From: Phycisphaerales bacterium
GTDB taxonomy: Bacteria > Planctomycetota > Phycisphaerae > Phycisphaerales > SM1A02
DNA: 64,000 nt
Assembly (NCBI GenBank): GCA_030748575.1
Contig: JASMLR010000001.1
Coordinates: forward strand, 1 to 64,000
Direction of reading: 5' to 3'
In this document: piece by piece, positions 8,542 through 18,000 of the stretch
Numbering within the stretch: position 1 is the stretch's first letter
Layout of the letters: each line of letters opens with the position of its first letter
The notes under the pieces: model-generated
Seen by the model: only the letters and a program-made list of their open reading frames with translations
Told to the model about the DNA's origin: nothing
Database searches by the model: none
Program-made: the position numbers and the translations under genes

Positions 8542-9989
8542 GTGGCCAACTGAGCAACGCGGACCTGGCGCCAGTTCCGCCGGAAGGGCGGACCTGGTCG
8601 CAGTGGAACATTGCGGCGCTGTGGATCGGCATGGCGGTGTGCATTCCAACGTACATGCTTGCAGCGGGCATGATCGCGGCGGGCATGACGTGGTGGCAGG
8701 CGGTTCTGACGGTGCTGCTTGGGAATATCATCGTCCTCGGCCCGATGGTGGCGAATGGGCACGGGGGGACCAAGTACGGCATCCCGTTTCCGGTACTCGC
8801 CCGGGCGAGCTTCGGGACGGTCGGGGCGCATGTGCCGGCCGTGGCGCGGGCCATCGTCGCGTGTGGCTGGTTTGGCATTCAGACGTGGATTGGCGGGGCC
8901 GCCATCTATTCAATTCTCGGTGCTGTCGGCTGGATTGTGCCCGCGACGGAGGCGGACGTTGTTCCGGTGCTTGGAATCTCGATCGGCCAGTTTTTGTGCT
9001 TCTTTGGGTTCTGGGCGCTTCATGTTGTCATCGTGATTGCGGGGATCGAGTCGATCAAGGTGGTTGAGGCCTATGCCGCGCCCTTTCTGATCGCTTGCGG
9101 TGTGGCTTTGCTTGTTTGGGCGTTTGTTGCTGTGGATGACACTTCCGCGCTCTTTGCAAACGCGTCGACCCGGGAGGAAGGCACCTCATTCTGGTCCGTG
9201 TTCTTCCCGCAACTCACCGCGATGGTGGGGTTTTGGGCCACGCTCAGTCTCAACATTCCTGACTTCACTCGATACTGCCGCAGCCAGAAGGATCAGGCCA
9301 CCGGCCAACTGCTCGGGCTTCCGTCCACCATGACGCTGTTCTCATTTGTGGGCATCATGGTGACGGGGGCCACGGTGGTGCTGTATGGCGAGGCGATCTG
9401 GGACCCGGTGGTTCTGGTATCCCGGATGGGCTCGCCCGTCGTTGTGGTGCTCTCGATGATTGCGCTGCTCATTGCGACGCTGTCGACGAATCTGGCGGCC
9501 AATGTCGTCAGTCCGGCCAACGGATTCTCAAACCTCGCGCCGCGCATGATCGGGTTCCGCGGCGGCGCGCTCATTACGGCTGTCATCGGCGTGGTGATCA
9601 TGCCCTGGCGGCTGATGACCGACCTGTCCGACTACATCTTCGTGTGGCTCATCGGGTACAGCGCCCTGCTTGGCCCGATCGCCGGCATCATGCTGTGTGA
9701 CTACTTCATTGTGCGAAGGACGCGGCTGGATGTCGACGCGTTGTATGACCCGAACGGCAGGTACGGGGGCGTCTCTGTGGCGGCCATGCTTGCGCTGATT
9801 CTTGCCGTGTTGCCAAATCTTCCTGGCTTCATCAATGCTGCAACCGGGACCGCCGGCACAGCGGAGGCTTTCTTCCCGGCGTTCTTTGATCAGGTGTACG
9901 GCTATGCGTGGTTCGTCGGACTTCCGCTGGCCGTGGTTTTCTACTGGCTGTTCAAGCAGATTCCCGCATTCGGAGATGACACTCGATGA
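8538..9989 (+). CDS. NCS1-family nucleobase/hydantoin permease
   Basis: A 483-residue inner-membrane transporter of the NCS1 family (Mhp1, PucI, FurE type) with about twelve hydrophobic helices. The N-terminal RTWSQWNIAALWIGMAVCIP and the central SLNIPDFTRYCRSQKDQATG segment are characteristic. Family members import uracil, allantoin, hydantoins or related bases with a cation. Embedded by ATGA overlaps between ureidopropionase and aminotransferase, it most likely brings in uracil, thymine or dihydropyrimidines. Exact substrate not determinable. Confidence 0.88.
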   Translation: MSGQLSNADLAPVPPEGRTWSQWNIAALWIGMAVCIPTYMLAAGMIAAGMTWWQAVLTVLLGNIIVLGPMVANGHGGTKYGIPFPVLARASFGTVGAHVPAVARAIVACGWFGIQTWIGGAAIYSILGAVGWIVPATEADVVPVLGISIGQFLCFFGFWALHVVIVIAGIESIKVVEAYAAPFLIACGVALLVWAFVAVDDTSALFANASTREEGTSFWSVFFPQLTAMVGFWATLSLNIPDFTRYCRSQKDQATGQLLGLPSTMTLFSFVGIMVTGATVVLYGEAIWDPVVLVSRMGSPVVVVLSMIALLIATLSTNLAANVVSPANGFSNLAPRMIGFRGGALITAVIGVVIMPWRLMTDLSDYIFVWLIGYSALLGPIAGIMLCDYFIVRRTRLDVDALYDPNGRYGGVSVAAMLALILAVLPNLPGFINAATGTAGTAEAFFPAFFDQVYGYAWFVGLPLAVVFYWLFKQIPAFGDDTR

Positions 9990-11341
9990 CAGACGTGCCT
10001 GCGCTGCCTCATTGCGATCACAGACCCGCGCCATACACCGGTCCGTCCAAGGAGTCCGTGCTGGATATGCGGCGTGAGTTTCTGACGCCCGCATTGGTGA
10101 CGTACTACGCCGACCCGATCATGATCGTCGAAGGGCACATGCAGTGGCTGTTTGACGAGACCGGTCGAAGATATCTGGATGGCATCGCGGGGATCGTGAC
10201 CGTGTCGGTTGGGCACTGCCATCCCAAGGTCGTCGACGCGGTGCGTGCTCAGAACGAGCGACTGCAGCACACGACGACGATCTATCTCAATCCGAACATT
10301 GCAGAGTTCGGCAAGAAGCTGGTATCGACGTTCCCGGATGACTCGGGGTTGGGGGTGTGCTACTTCACCAACTCCGGGAGCGAGGCCAATGAACTCGCCA
10401 TGCTGATGGCGCGGTTGCATACGGGGAACTACGACATCCTCGCGCTTCGAAATGCTTATCACGGTCTGAGCAATCAGGCCATGGGGCTGACGGCCCTGCA
10501 CACATGGAAGTATCCGTATCCGCACGGTTTCGGTATCAAGCACGTGAAGTGCCCGGATCGGTACCGGGGACCGCACGGATACGACGACCCTGAGGCGGGA
10601 CTGAAGTACGCCGGAGAAGTTGAAGATGCACTGCGGCACGCAACGTCTGGCGCCGTTGCGGGCTTCATTGCAGAGCCCATTCAGGGTGTTGGGGGCACGG
10701 TGGAGCTTCCGCAGGGGTACCTGCCGGCTGTGTATGAACTCATTCGTGCCCACGGCGGCGTGTGCATCAGTGACGAGGTGCAGACTGGATTCGGTCGCAC
10801 TGGCACCGCGTTCTGGGGATTTGAGAACCATGGTGTTCGGCCGGACATCGTCACGATGGCCAAGGGCATCGGAAACGGCGCGCCGCTGGCCTGCTGTGTG
10901 GCTCGCGCCGACATAGCGAGCTGCATGAAGGAGCGGCTGCACTTCAACACCTACGGCGGCAACCCGGTGTCGATGGCGCAGGGGCTGGCCACGCTGAACG
11001 TTCTCCTGGAAGACAAGCTGCAGGCGCATGCGGCGGATGTGGGCGGGTACCTCAAGCAGGGGCTTGAAGACCTTCAGTCGCGTCATGCGATCGTTGGAGA
11101 TGTTCGTGGGCAGGGACTCATGCTCGGCATGGAGTTGGTTTCGGACCGCTCCGCCAGGACGCCGGCAAGCGCTGAGACAGCAACCGTGCATGAGCGTGCC
11201 AAGGATCTGGGGTTGTTGATCGGAAAGGGTGGGTTGTACGGCAATGTCCTTCGCATCAAGCCTCCGATGTGTATCCAGCGTGAGGATTGCGACTTCATGT
11301 GTGATGTCCTGGACCGGTGCCTGAGCGAGGTGAGCGTATGA
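9986..11341 (+). CDS. class III aminotransferase, AGXT2-like (beta-alanine/beta-aminoisobutyrate transaminase)
   Basis: A 451-residue PLP enzyme with the class III landmarks: NSGSEANE (129-136), IAEPIQGVGG (228-237), DEVQTGFGRTG (263-273) and the PLP lysine Lys293 in MAKGIGNG. The overall sequence resembles the alanine-glyoxylate aminotransferase 2 group, which uses beta-alanine and D-3-aminoisobutyrate with pyruvate or glyoxylate. In this operon it would turn the product of ureidopropionase into malonate or methylmalonate semialdehyde for MmsA. Both ends overlap neighbours by ATGA, so the four genes 7672-12717 form one translationally coupled string. Confidence 0.88.
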   Translation: MTDVPALPHCDHRPAPYTGPSKESVLDMRREFLTPALVTYYADPIMIVEGHMQWLFDETGRRYLDGIAGIVTVSVGHCHPKVVDAVRAQNERLQHTTTIYLNPNIAEFGKKLVSTFPDDSGLGVCYFTNSGSEANELAMLMARLHTGNYDILALRNAYHGLSNQAMGLTALHTWKYPYPHGFGIKHVKCPDRYRGPHGYDDPEAGLKYAGEVEDALRHATSGAVAGFIAEPIQGVGGTVELPQGYLPAVYELIRAHGGVCISDEVQTGFGRTGTAFWGFENHGVRPDIVTMAKGIGNGAPLACCVARADIASCMKERLHFNTYGGNPVSMAQGLATLNVLLEDKLQAHAADVGGYLKQGLEDLQSRHAIVGDVRGQGLMLGMELVSDRSARTPASAETATVHERAKDLGLLIGKGGLYGNVLRIKPPMCIQREDCDFMCDVLDRCLSEVSV

Positions 11342-12717
11342 CGGTGCTGATTCGAGGCGGGCGTGTGATCACCAGTGATTCGGATCGGGTCGCCGACGTG
11401 CTGGTTGAGGGCGAGAAGATTGTGGCGGTGGGGGCGTCTCTGGATGGCGGCGACTGCGAGATCATCGATGCAGCAGGAAAGTACGTGTTTCCTGGCTTCA
11501 TCGATCCGCACGTGCACATCCACCTGCCATTCATGGGGACCAATGCAATTGACGATCATGCGTCCGCCACCAGGGCGGCGTTGGCGGGGGGGACGACGAC
11601 GGTCATCGAGATGATCTGCCCGGGCCCCGAAGACGAGCCCAAAGCTGCCTTTCATGAATGGAAGCGTCTGGCGGAGGCGGGGGCGTGCTGCGACTACACG
11701 TTTCATCTGGCGGTTGTTCGGTTCGATGATCTCGCTAAGGACCAGGTGCGGGAGCTTGTGCAGACTGAGGGTGTGGCGTCGTTCAAGGTGTTTCTCGCAT
11801 ACAAGGGTGCGTTGGACATTGCCGACGAGCAGTTGTACGAACTGATGGCAATGGCGCGGGATCTGGGTGTCATCATGACGGCCCACTGTGAGAATGCCGA
11901 AGCCGTCGATGCCATGCAGAAGCGGTTGATCGCGTCGGGTAGAACGGGGCCGGAGTGGCATGAGCCGTCGCGGCCGCGGGCAGTCGAGGCTGATGGCGTG
12001 AGCCACCTCTGCACGTTTGCGGAACTGACCGGGGCGCATGTGTACGTCGTACATACCTCGTGCGGCGCAGCGGTCGATCAGGCCATGCTCGCGCGCGATC
12101 GGGGTGTGCACGTGTGGGTCGAAGCAGTGGCGCCGCATCTGGTCCTGGACAAGACGCGGGCTGAGCAGGCCGACTTTGAAGGTGCCAAGTTCGTGATGTC
12201 GCCGCCGCTGCGTGACGCAGAGGAGCATGGCAGGCTGTGGCGTGCGCTGGCGGATGGCCGGATGGTCACCATCGGGACCGATCATGCACCGTTCAATTTC
12301 GCGGGGCAGAAGGAGATGGGGCGAGATGCCTTCACGTGCATCCCCAATGGCATTCCCGGCATTCAGGAGCGTGTGGATCTCGTGCACACTTACGGAGTCT
12401 GTGAGGGCCGCATCGACCTGCAGCAAATGGTGGATGTGTGCAGCACGCAGGCTGCGAAGATCTTCGGCATGTACCCGCAGAAGGGGGAGATTGCCGTGGG
12501 GAGCGACGCTGACCTGGTGATCTACGACCCGGCTTACACGGGCACGTTCTCGCGGACTGAGAGCGAGAGCAGAACCGACTACAGCGGGTACGAGGGCATG
12601 CCCCGGCTTGGCCGGCCCGCAGTGGTGCTTCGACGAGGCGAAACGGTCGCCAGAGACGGCCGGTACTGCGGTAGCGAAGGCGGCGGCCGCTACATCGCCC
12701 GCCCCCCAACCCACTGA
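11338..12717 (+). CDS. pydB: dihydropyrimidinase (D-hydantoinase)
   Basis: A 459-residue amidohydrolase that opens dihydrouracil or dihydrothymine to the N-carbamoyl beta-amino acid. The binuclear metal site is complete: His58 and His60 (DPHVHIH), the carbamylated lysine Lys150 (SFKVFLAYKG), His183 (TAHCEN), His239 (VVHTSC) and Asp315 (GTDHAP); as I recall, these match the numbering in the well-studied Bacillus enzyme. The ATG at 11338 overlaps the previous stop (ATGA), favoured over an ATG seven codons upstream. The stop codon lies inside the left arm of the inverted repeat shared with the converging dehydrogenase gene. Confidence 0.95.
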   Translation: MTVLIRGGRVITSDSDRVADVLVEGEKIVAVGASLDGGDCEIIDAAGKYVFPGFIDPHVHIHLPFMGTNAIDDHASATRAALAGGTTTVIEMICPGPEDEPKAAFHEWKRLAEAGACCDYTFHLAVVRFDDLAKDQVRELVQTEGVASFKVFLAYKGALDIADEQLYELMAMARDLGVIMTAHCENAEAVDAMQKRLIASGRTGPEWHEPSRPRAVEADGVSHLCTFAELTGAHVYVVHTSCGAAVDQAMLARDRGVHVWVEAVAPHLVLDKTRAEQADFEGAKFVMSPPLRDAEEHGRLWRALADGRMVTIGTDHAPFNFAGQKEMGRDAFTCIPNGIPGIQERVDLVHTYGVCEGRIDLQQMVDVCSTQAAKIFGMYPQKGEIAVGSDADLVIYDPAYTGTFSRTESESRTDYSGYEGMPRLGRPAVVLRRGETVARDGRYCGSEGGGRYIARPPTH

Positions 12718-12814
12718 CCGCCGGTCACTTTATCTGCTTTAGCCACAGGGGGTTACGAATCTGGCGATTTGTAACCCCTTGCTACACAACCACATAAAGT
12801 GACCGGCGGTCAGT
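12713..12814. terminator. nested inverted repeat, probable bidirectional terminator
   Basis: The outer arms are a perfect 21-bp inverted repeat: 12713-12733 and 12794-12814. Inside lies a second pair of arms, GGGGTTAC (12749-12756) and GTAACCCC (12771-12778). The stop codons of both convergent genes fall within the outer arms (TGA at 12715-12717 and, on the other strand, at 12810-12812). The position suits a bidirectional terminator, though the arms are longer than needed and no clear T-run follows. Confidence 0.7.
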
Positions 12815-13937
12815 CGTTGGAGACGAGGCGGTCGGACTGTTCGACGAAGCGGTCGCCGTGCCACTCGGTGTCCTTTTCGACCATGCCGGCCCGCTTGGCC
12901 TTGGCGGCTGCCTTGGCCTCGGCCTGGCGGCGGACGAGGTCTGCATGGGTGCTGAAGTAGGGGAGGCTCGCTCCGCGGAAGTCATCGATCGACGCGAATT
13001 CGTGCGTGTCCATGAATGCAGAGAGTTGCTCGCACATCTGCTGGACCATGCCGTAGCCGTGAATCATGACGCCAGTGCAGACCTGCACGGTATGCGCGCC
13101 GAGCAGGATGAACTGCGCTGCGTCATCGCCGGTTTCGACGCCGCCAATTCCGCTCAGAGATGTGCCGGGGAACTCATCCTGCTGCATGCTCGCCAGTTCC
13201 ATGACCATACGCAGCGCAATCGGTCGAACGGCCTTGCATGAGTAGCCGCCCGGAACCGTGTATCCCTCGACCGTCGGCATCGGACGAAGTGTCTTCAGAT
13301 CGACGCCCATCACGCTCAGAATCGTGTTGATGGCCGCGAGCCCGTTGCATCCGGCCCGAAGGGCCGCTCGGCCGGGGTCGGCAATGTGCGTGACATTGGG
13401 CGTCATCTTTGCCCAGACGGGGATGGTCGCAGCGGACATGGCCCACCCGCTGACTTCCTCGACAATGTCCGGGTTCTCACCCATTGCCATACCCATCTTT
13501 CGCTCGGGAAGCCCGTGTGGGCAGGAGAAATTGAGTTCGAACGCGTCGACTCCGACGTCCTGACACCGCTCGACGATTTCGACCCAGGCATCCCGCCGGT
13601 ATTCCTCCATGATGGATGCAATGAGTATGCCCTCCGGGTGGGCATCTTTGATTGCCTTGAACTCGTCCAGCCAGGTTGCAAATGGCCGGTCGCTGATGAG
13701 TTCGATGTTCTCCCAGCCGAACACTTCTTTCGAATCTGTAGCTCGCATTCGCGCGTACCGCGGCGCGACGTTGGTCACCTTGTCTGCCTCAAGGCTGATC
13801 GTCTTGGCAATCACGCCGCCCCAGCCTTCGGCAAAGGCCTTGTTGATGACGTTGGCGTTGGTGCCAGGCGGTCCCGATCCGATGACGAACGGGTTGGCGA
13901 AACGAAGTCCATCTACGGTGAGTGAGAGGTCTGCCAC
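12810..13937 (-). CDS. preA: dihydropyrimidine dehydrogenase, PYD1/PreA-like, without ferredoxin domain
   Basis: A 375-residue FMN-dependent barrel of the dihydroorotate-dehydrogenase superfamily that would reduce uracil or thymine to the dihydro form, the first step of the pathway on the opposite strand. Catalytic Cys139 sits in ELNFSCPHGLPERKMG, and NPFVIGSGPPG near the N-terminus is the usual flavin-barrel opening. E. coli PreA ends in a 4Fe-4S ferredoxin domain; here there is no cysteine cluster after the barrel. The tail (SLPYFSTHADLVRRQAEA, ending FVEQSDRLVSND) resembles the plant enzyme PYD1 as I recall it. No preT-like partner is nearby, so the electron donor is unknown. The GTG at 13937 is preferred because it begins the conserved domain; the ribosome site is weak. 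Confidence 0.85.
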   Translation of the reverse strand: MADLSLTVDGLRFANPFVIGSGPPGTNANVINKAFAEGWGGVIAKTISLEADKVTNVAPRYARMRATDSKEVFGWENIELISDRPFATWLDEFKAIKDAHPEGILIASIMEEYRRDAWVEIVERCQDVGVDAFELNFSCPHGLPERKMGMAMGENPDIVEEVSGWAMSAATIPVWAKMTPNVTHIADPGRAALRAGCNGLAAINTILSVMGVDLKTLRPMPTVEGYTVPGGYSCKAVRPIALRMVMELASMQQDEFPGTSLSGIGGVETGDDAAQFILLGAHTVQVCTGVMIHGYGMVQQMCEQLSAFMDTHEFASIDDFRGASLPYFSTHADLVRRQAEAKAAAKAKRAGMVEKDTEWHGDRFVEQSDRLVSND

Positions 13938-13979
13938 GGCCCGATGGTAGCACCGCGTCGCCGGAAGTAGCCAGACGCT

Positions 13980-14281
13980 GCCCTGACAGCCCGAGGAGCC
14001 TGTTGCCGACGCCGTCACCACAGGTGCGCTCGCGGTTTACATGACCACCGACTCCTATCTGTGCCAGATGGACGGCACAATCAGCCTGTCGGTTGAGTGC
14101 ACGCCATGGGAGAACGAGCCCCGCCGCGGCGACGGGACGGTCGGCACGACCGCTCTTCTCATCCTGCGTGGCGCTTGGGGCGTGTACAGGCTCATGCGAA
14201 GGCGATCTCGACAGCGACGGCGTCATGGGTGCGAGTGATCTGCTCGGACTGATCGCCGCATGGGGCGACTGCGAGGGCTGA
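13980..14281 (+). pseudogene. frameshifted remnant of a secreted protein with dockerin-like tail
   Basis: At 14198-14281 the + strand encodes SCEGDLDSDGVMGASDLLGL followed by IAAWGDCEG and a stop, a good dockerin-like ending. In a different frame just upstream (13996-14160) the sequence reads protein-like, including AVTTGALAVYMTTDSYLCQM and SLSVECTPWENEP. No start, signal peptide or single open frame joins them. This looks like the 3' end of a gene whose remainder has been lost and whose frame is broken. The rest of the 13938-14338 stretch holds nothing else I can support. Confidence 0.5.
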
Positions 14282-14338
14282 TCAGAGGGGCTGCGTCCCA
14301 GTGCGGAGCGTGTATCGCGGTGGACGTACACTGCGGAC

Positions 14339-14971
14339 ATGCCTCGGGACCACCTGCAGCCCTATGTCGATGCGCTGGCCGAACACGGGCCGGGCTTTGA
14401 GGCGACGCTTTGGCGGAGTCCAGCGGCGCAGCGGACCCGCTTTGAAGTGGCGACACGGATGCTCTGCTGCGCGAACCATCGCGTCGCTGATCTGGGCTGC
14501 GGGACCGGAGACTTTGCGCTGTTTCTTGCGGAAGGAACGAGCCCCCCGTCTGCCTATCTGGGCGTCGACGCGCACCGCGAGATGGTGGACGCGGCTCGTG
14601 AGGCCGTGTCCGGTTCCGCTTCCTTTGAAACAGTCTTCGAGGTCCTGGATCTGGTTGATGATCTCCGCCCCGTGGCTGCATGGAAGCCGGACGTCTGCGT
14701 GATCTCAGGGACGCTCAATACGATGCGCCAGTCGCAGGCCCTTGACGTCGTTGCACGCGCGTTTGAAGTGTCGCGCATCGGTGTCGTGTTCAACTATCTT
14801 TCAGATCGGCCACACGATCGATTCGTAGGCAGGGATACGGCGCCGGCGCGTCGCTTTGCGACGATTGAGGTGTTGGACTGGTGCATGCAGATGACGCCGA
14901 ACGTACAGTTTCGGCAGGACTATCTGGATGGCCATGATGCAACCATCGCGATCACCCGCAGCCAGTCGTAA
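14339..14971 (+). CDS. class I SAM-dependent methyltransferase
   Basis: A 210-residue protein with the SAM-binding motif I at VADLGCGTGDFALFLA (about residues 49-64), an acidic residue after strand 2 (YLGVDAHREMV) and a later hydrophobic strand (VCVISGTLNTM). The fold is that of a class I methyltransferase; residues 15-45 are a substrate-side helical region. The substrate cannot be named. No strong ribosome site precedes the ATG. It is followed 58 bases later by the large lipoprotein gene on the same strand. Confidence 0.8.
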   Translation: MPRDHLQPYVDALAEHGPGFEATLWRSPAAQRTRFEVATRMLCCANHRVADLGCGTGDFALFLAEGTSPPSAYLGVDAHREMVDAAREAVSGSASFETVFEVLDLVDDLRPVAAWKPDVCVISGTLNTMRQSQALDVVARAFEVSRIGVVFNYLSDRPHDRFVGRDTAPARRFATIEVLDWCMQMTPNVQFRQDYLDGHDATIAITRSQS

Positions 14972-15029
14972 TGCAGCGGTCACCGCATGAGTCGCGGACG
15001 CCACCGCCAGAGACCGTAGGAGAATGCTC

Positions 15030-18000
15030 ATGTTGATGTCGCTCGTGCTCTGTGGGTGCCTGTCGGTGCCGCCTCTGCACGCGGACGCGCAGAAGATGCT
15101 GGACTCAGGCTCGTTTGACGTGGATGCCATGCTGGCCATGGATCCCGAAACGCTCCAGGCACAGTTCAGCGGCTTTGCTCCGCAGTGCGGCATCGATGTG
15201 GCTGTTGTTGAAGACCTCACCATTGACGCGGGGACGCGATCCATCCCGTGTCGCTTCTACAACCCGGATCCGGAGACGCGGTTGCCGCTTCTCGTCTGGA
15301 TGCATGGGGGAGGGTGGGTATTGGGGTCGCTGGATTCCACCGATCCGACCTGCAGGTTGATTGCAGCACGAGGTGGCGTCGCTGTGTTGTCAATCGGCTA
15401 TCGGCTGGCGCCGCAGCACCCGTTTCCTGCTGCAGTCGAGGACTGCGAAGCGGTTGCCCGCTGGGCCTTGAGACACGCAGAGGAACTTGGCGTCGATCCG
15501 CGTCGCATTGCCGTGGGCGGCGACAGTGCTGGTGGCAATCTCGCCGCGGTGACCGCAGCATCCTGTGGGGCGGGCGGCGGGCAGTCGGCGTTGAAAGCAC
15601 AGTTTCTGGTGTATCCCGCGCTCGATGCACTCGCCGACACGCGGTCGCGGCGTGACTACGCCACCGGCTACTTTCTGGAGTCACGCCAGATGGACTGGTT
15701 CTACACGGCGTATGAACCGGACCGAACGCGGTGGGGCGATCCGCGGCTGAGCCCGCTCAGGGGCGAAGGGTTCGCTCAACTTCCGCCAACGGTTCTGCTC
15801 GTAGCGCAGGCGGATGTTCTTCGGGACGAAGCCGTGCAGTACGCCGCCGAACTCATCAAGGCGGGCGTTCCCGTAGATCTCCTTGTGGCGCCGGGCATGT
15901 TGCATGGCTTTGCCGGGATCTGGACCAGATCAGACGCCTTTCGGAGCGAGTTTGAGCAGGCGATCGACCTGTTTGCGAGCGTCATGCACGGCGGGGCGGC
16001 AGACCCGCTCTCCGCGCTCGATATCAACCTTGATGGATCGCTGGAGCCCGGCGAGGCGGCGGATGCACTTCGCATGATGCAGGCGGATCTTCACGGTGGC
16101 CCGCTGTCGGTCGAGGACGTGCATCTGCTGGCTGCGACGGGCCCGGCGTGGTCTCGAGCGGAACTGCAGGAACTCTGGGAGGACCTTGACGGGGACCAGA
16201 GTGGGTCGCTGTCACGCATGGAGTTGGGGGGCGATCTGGCTGTCCTGGCCTTCGAGCTGGATCACGATGGCGACGGGTTACTCAATCGCGGGGAGTTCGA
16301 TCGGATCGAACAGCTCAGGGGCGATCTGTTTGCCGAGATCGAGACCGCGGGGCTGTTTGCAACCATGGATCTGAATAGGGACGGCCTGATTTCAGTGGCT
16401 GAGGCCGCGGACGATCCGGAACTGCATTCGGACGCGGACATGGATGAAAATGGTGTTGTCGATCGCGATGAGTTGTCGGAGGCGATGGGCGCGTGGAGTA
16501 TGCCTCTGGAGTTTGAAGTTGGCGGTGACCGCGCCTATGCGTATGGAACGATCGACGGGTCCACGCCGGGGCGTGTCACGGAATTGCTCATTGCGCATCC
16601 CGAGGTGCGGACGCTGGTGCTTGTCGACGTGCCCGGCTCTGTGGACGACGACTCCAATCTCCGCGCGTGTCGCATGATTCGAAGCCACGGTCTGGCTACG
16701 CATGTGCCGGCCCATGGAGAGATTGCCTCTGGAGGTGTGGACATGTTCTGCTCCGGCGTTCGGAGGACCGCCGAGGCGGGCGCCAGAATCGGCGTGCACA
16801 GTTGGGGCGGGCTCGGCGAGGCGGGGGATACGGCTGACCGCGATGACGAAGCCCACGACATGTATCTGGAGTTCTTTCGAGAGATGGACATTCCCGAGTC
16901 CTTCTACTGGTTCACCGTCGAGGCGGCCGGCCCCGCGGACATTCATTGGATGACGCAGGAGGAGCTTTCCCGATTTGGACTCGTGCAGGACGAAGCGGTT
17001 GTTGAATCTGCTCCGCTCTCGCTTGATCTCGAGGTGATCCACGACCCGCGCCTGATCGATGCGGGGTTCACCAAGCAGGCGGTCGTGCCGGCGCCAAACG
17101 GCAAGCCAATTCGGATCATCGCCATGGCGGGCGTGCCCGACATTGCCGTAGCCCGCGCCCGCAATCTGCTTCGGTTCTTTCTCACTGATGTGCCCGGATC
17201 CCGGTACGGGGCGGATAAGTCAGCGGTCGCCAACGCCATGGCGAATAACGGCGCCATGCTCATGATGCCGACGGGCCACCACCAGCCCGGCCGGGAGCCC
17301 GACGTCGATGCCCAGCCGCTGTTTCAAGACGAAACACCGATCGACGGATCCCGGTGGTACCTGCTGAACGACTGGGATCATCGCGACGCCGCATTCGAGG
17401 AAATCTTCCATCTGGTGCACGACGCCGGTATCGGTACCTGGCTCCCCGGAGCATTGCCCGAGTACCAACGCAAACTCGACGCAGAAGCAAGGCGCGCCTT
17501 GCGTGACGGTCGGTGGGGCCTGCCGATCGACCCGGATGTGGCCGAGTGGATCGAGGAACTCGAAGCGGAAGACTCACTCGCTCAGGAGTACATCGCGAGT
17601 GTCATTGACACCTACTACGGACTGTGGTCCGCCTTCACCGAGCGGCCCGGGGGTATGTGGGGGATCTACGCGGCGAAGACCCGGGAGGAACTCGATCGCG
17701 TGGATCCTGCCGGGAAAGCGCTGGTCGAGGCGTTTCTGCCTCCCATGATGTACGGATACGAGGCGCTGATTGACCCGAACTTCGAGGGCGCGTTTTCTCT
17801 CCGGTTCGACCCGGCGTATCCCTATACCCACAAGTCACGCTACTACGTCGACGCGACGCTGACCGGTACGCGCGACAGCGACCTTCGTGGCAATGACCAA
17901 GACAATGTGCTTCGCGGGAACGCTGGCGACAACACGCTGTTCGGAGGAGGCGGATTCGATACCGCCGTCTTCAGCGGTTCGCGGCAGGAGTACGAGGTCG

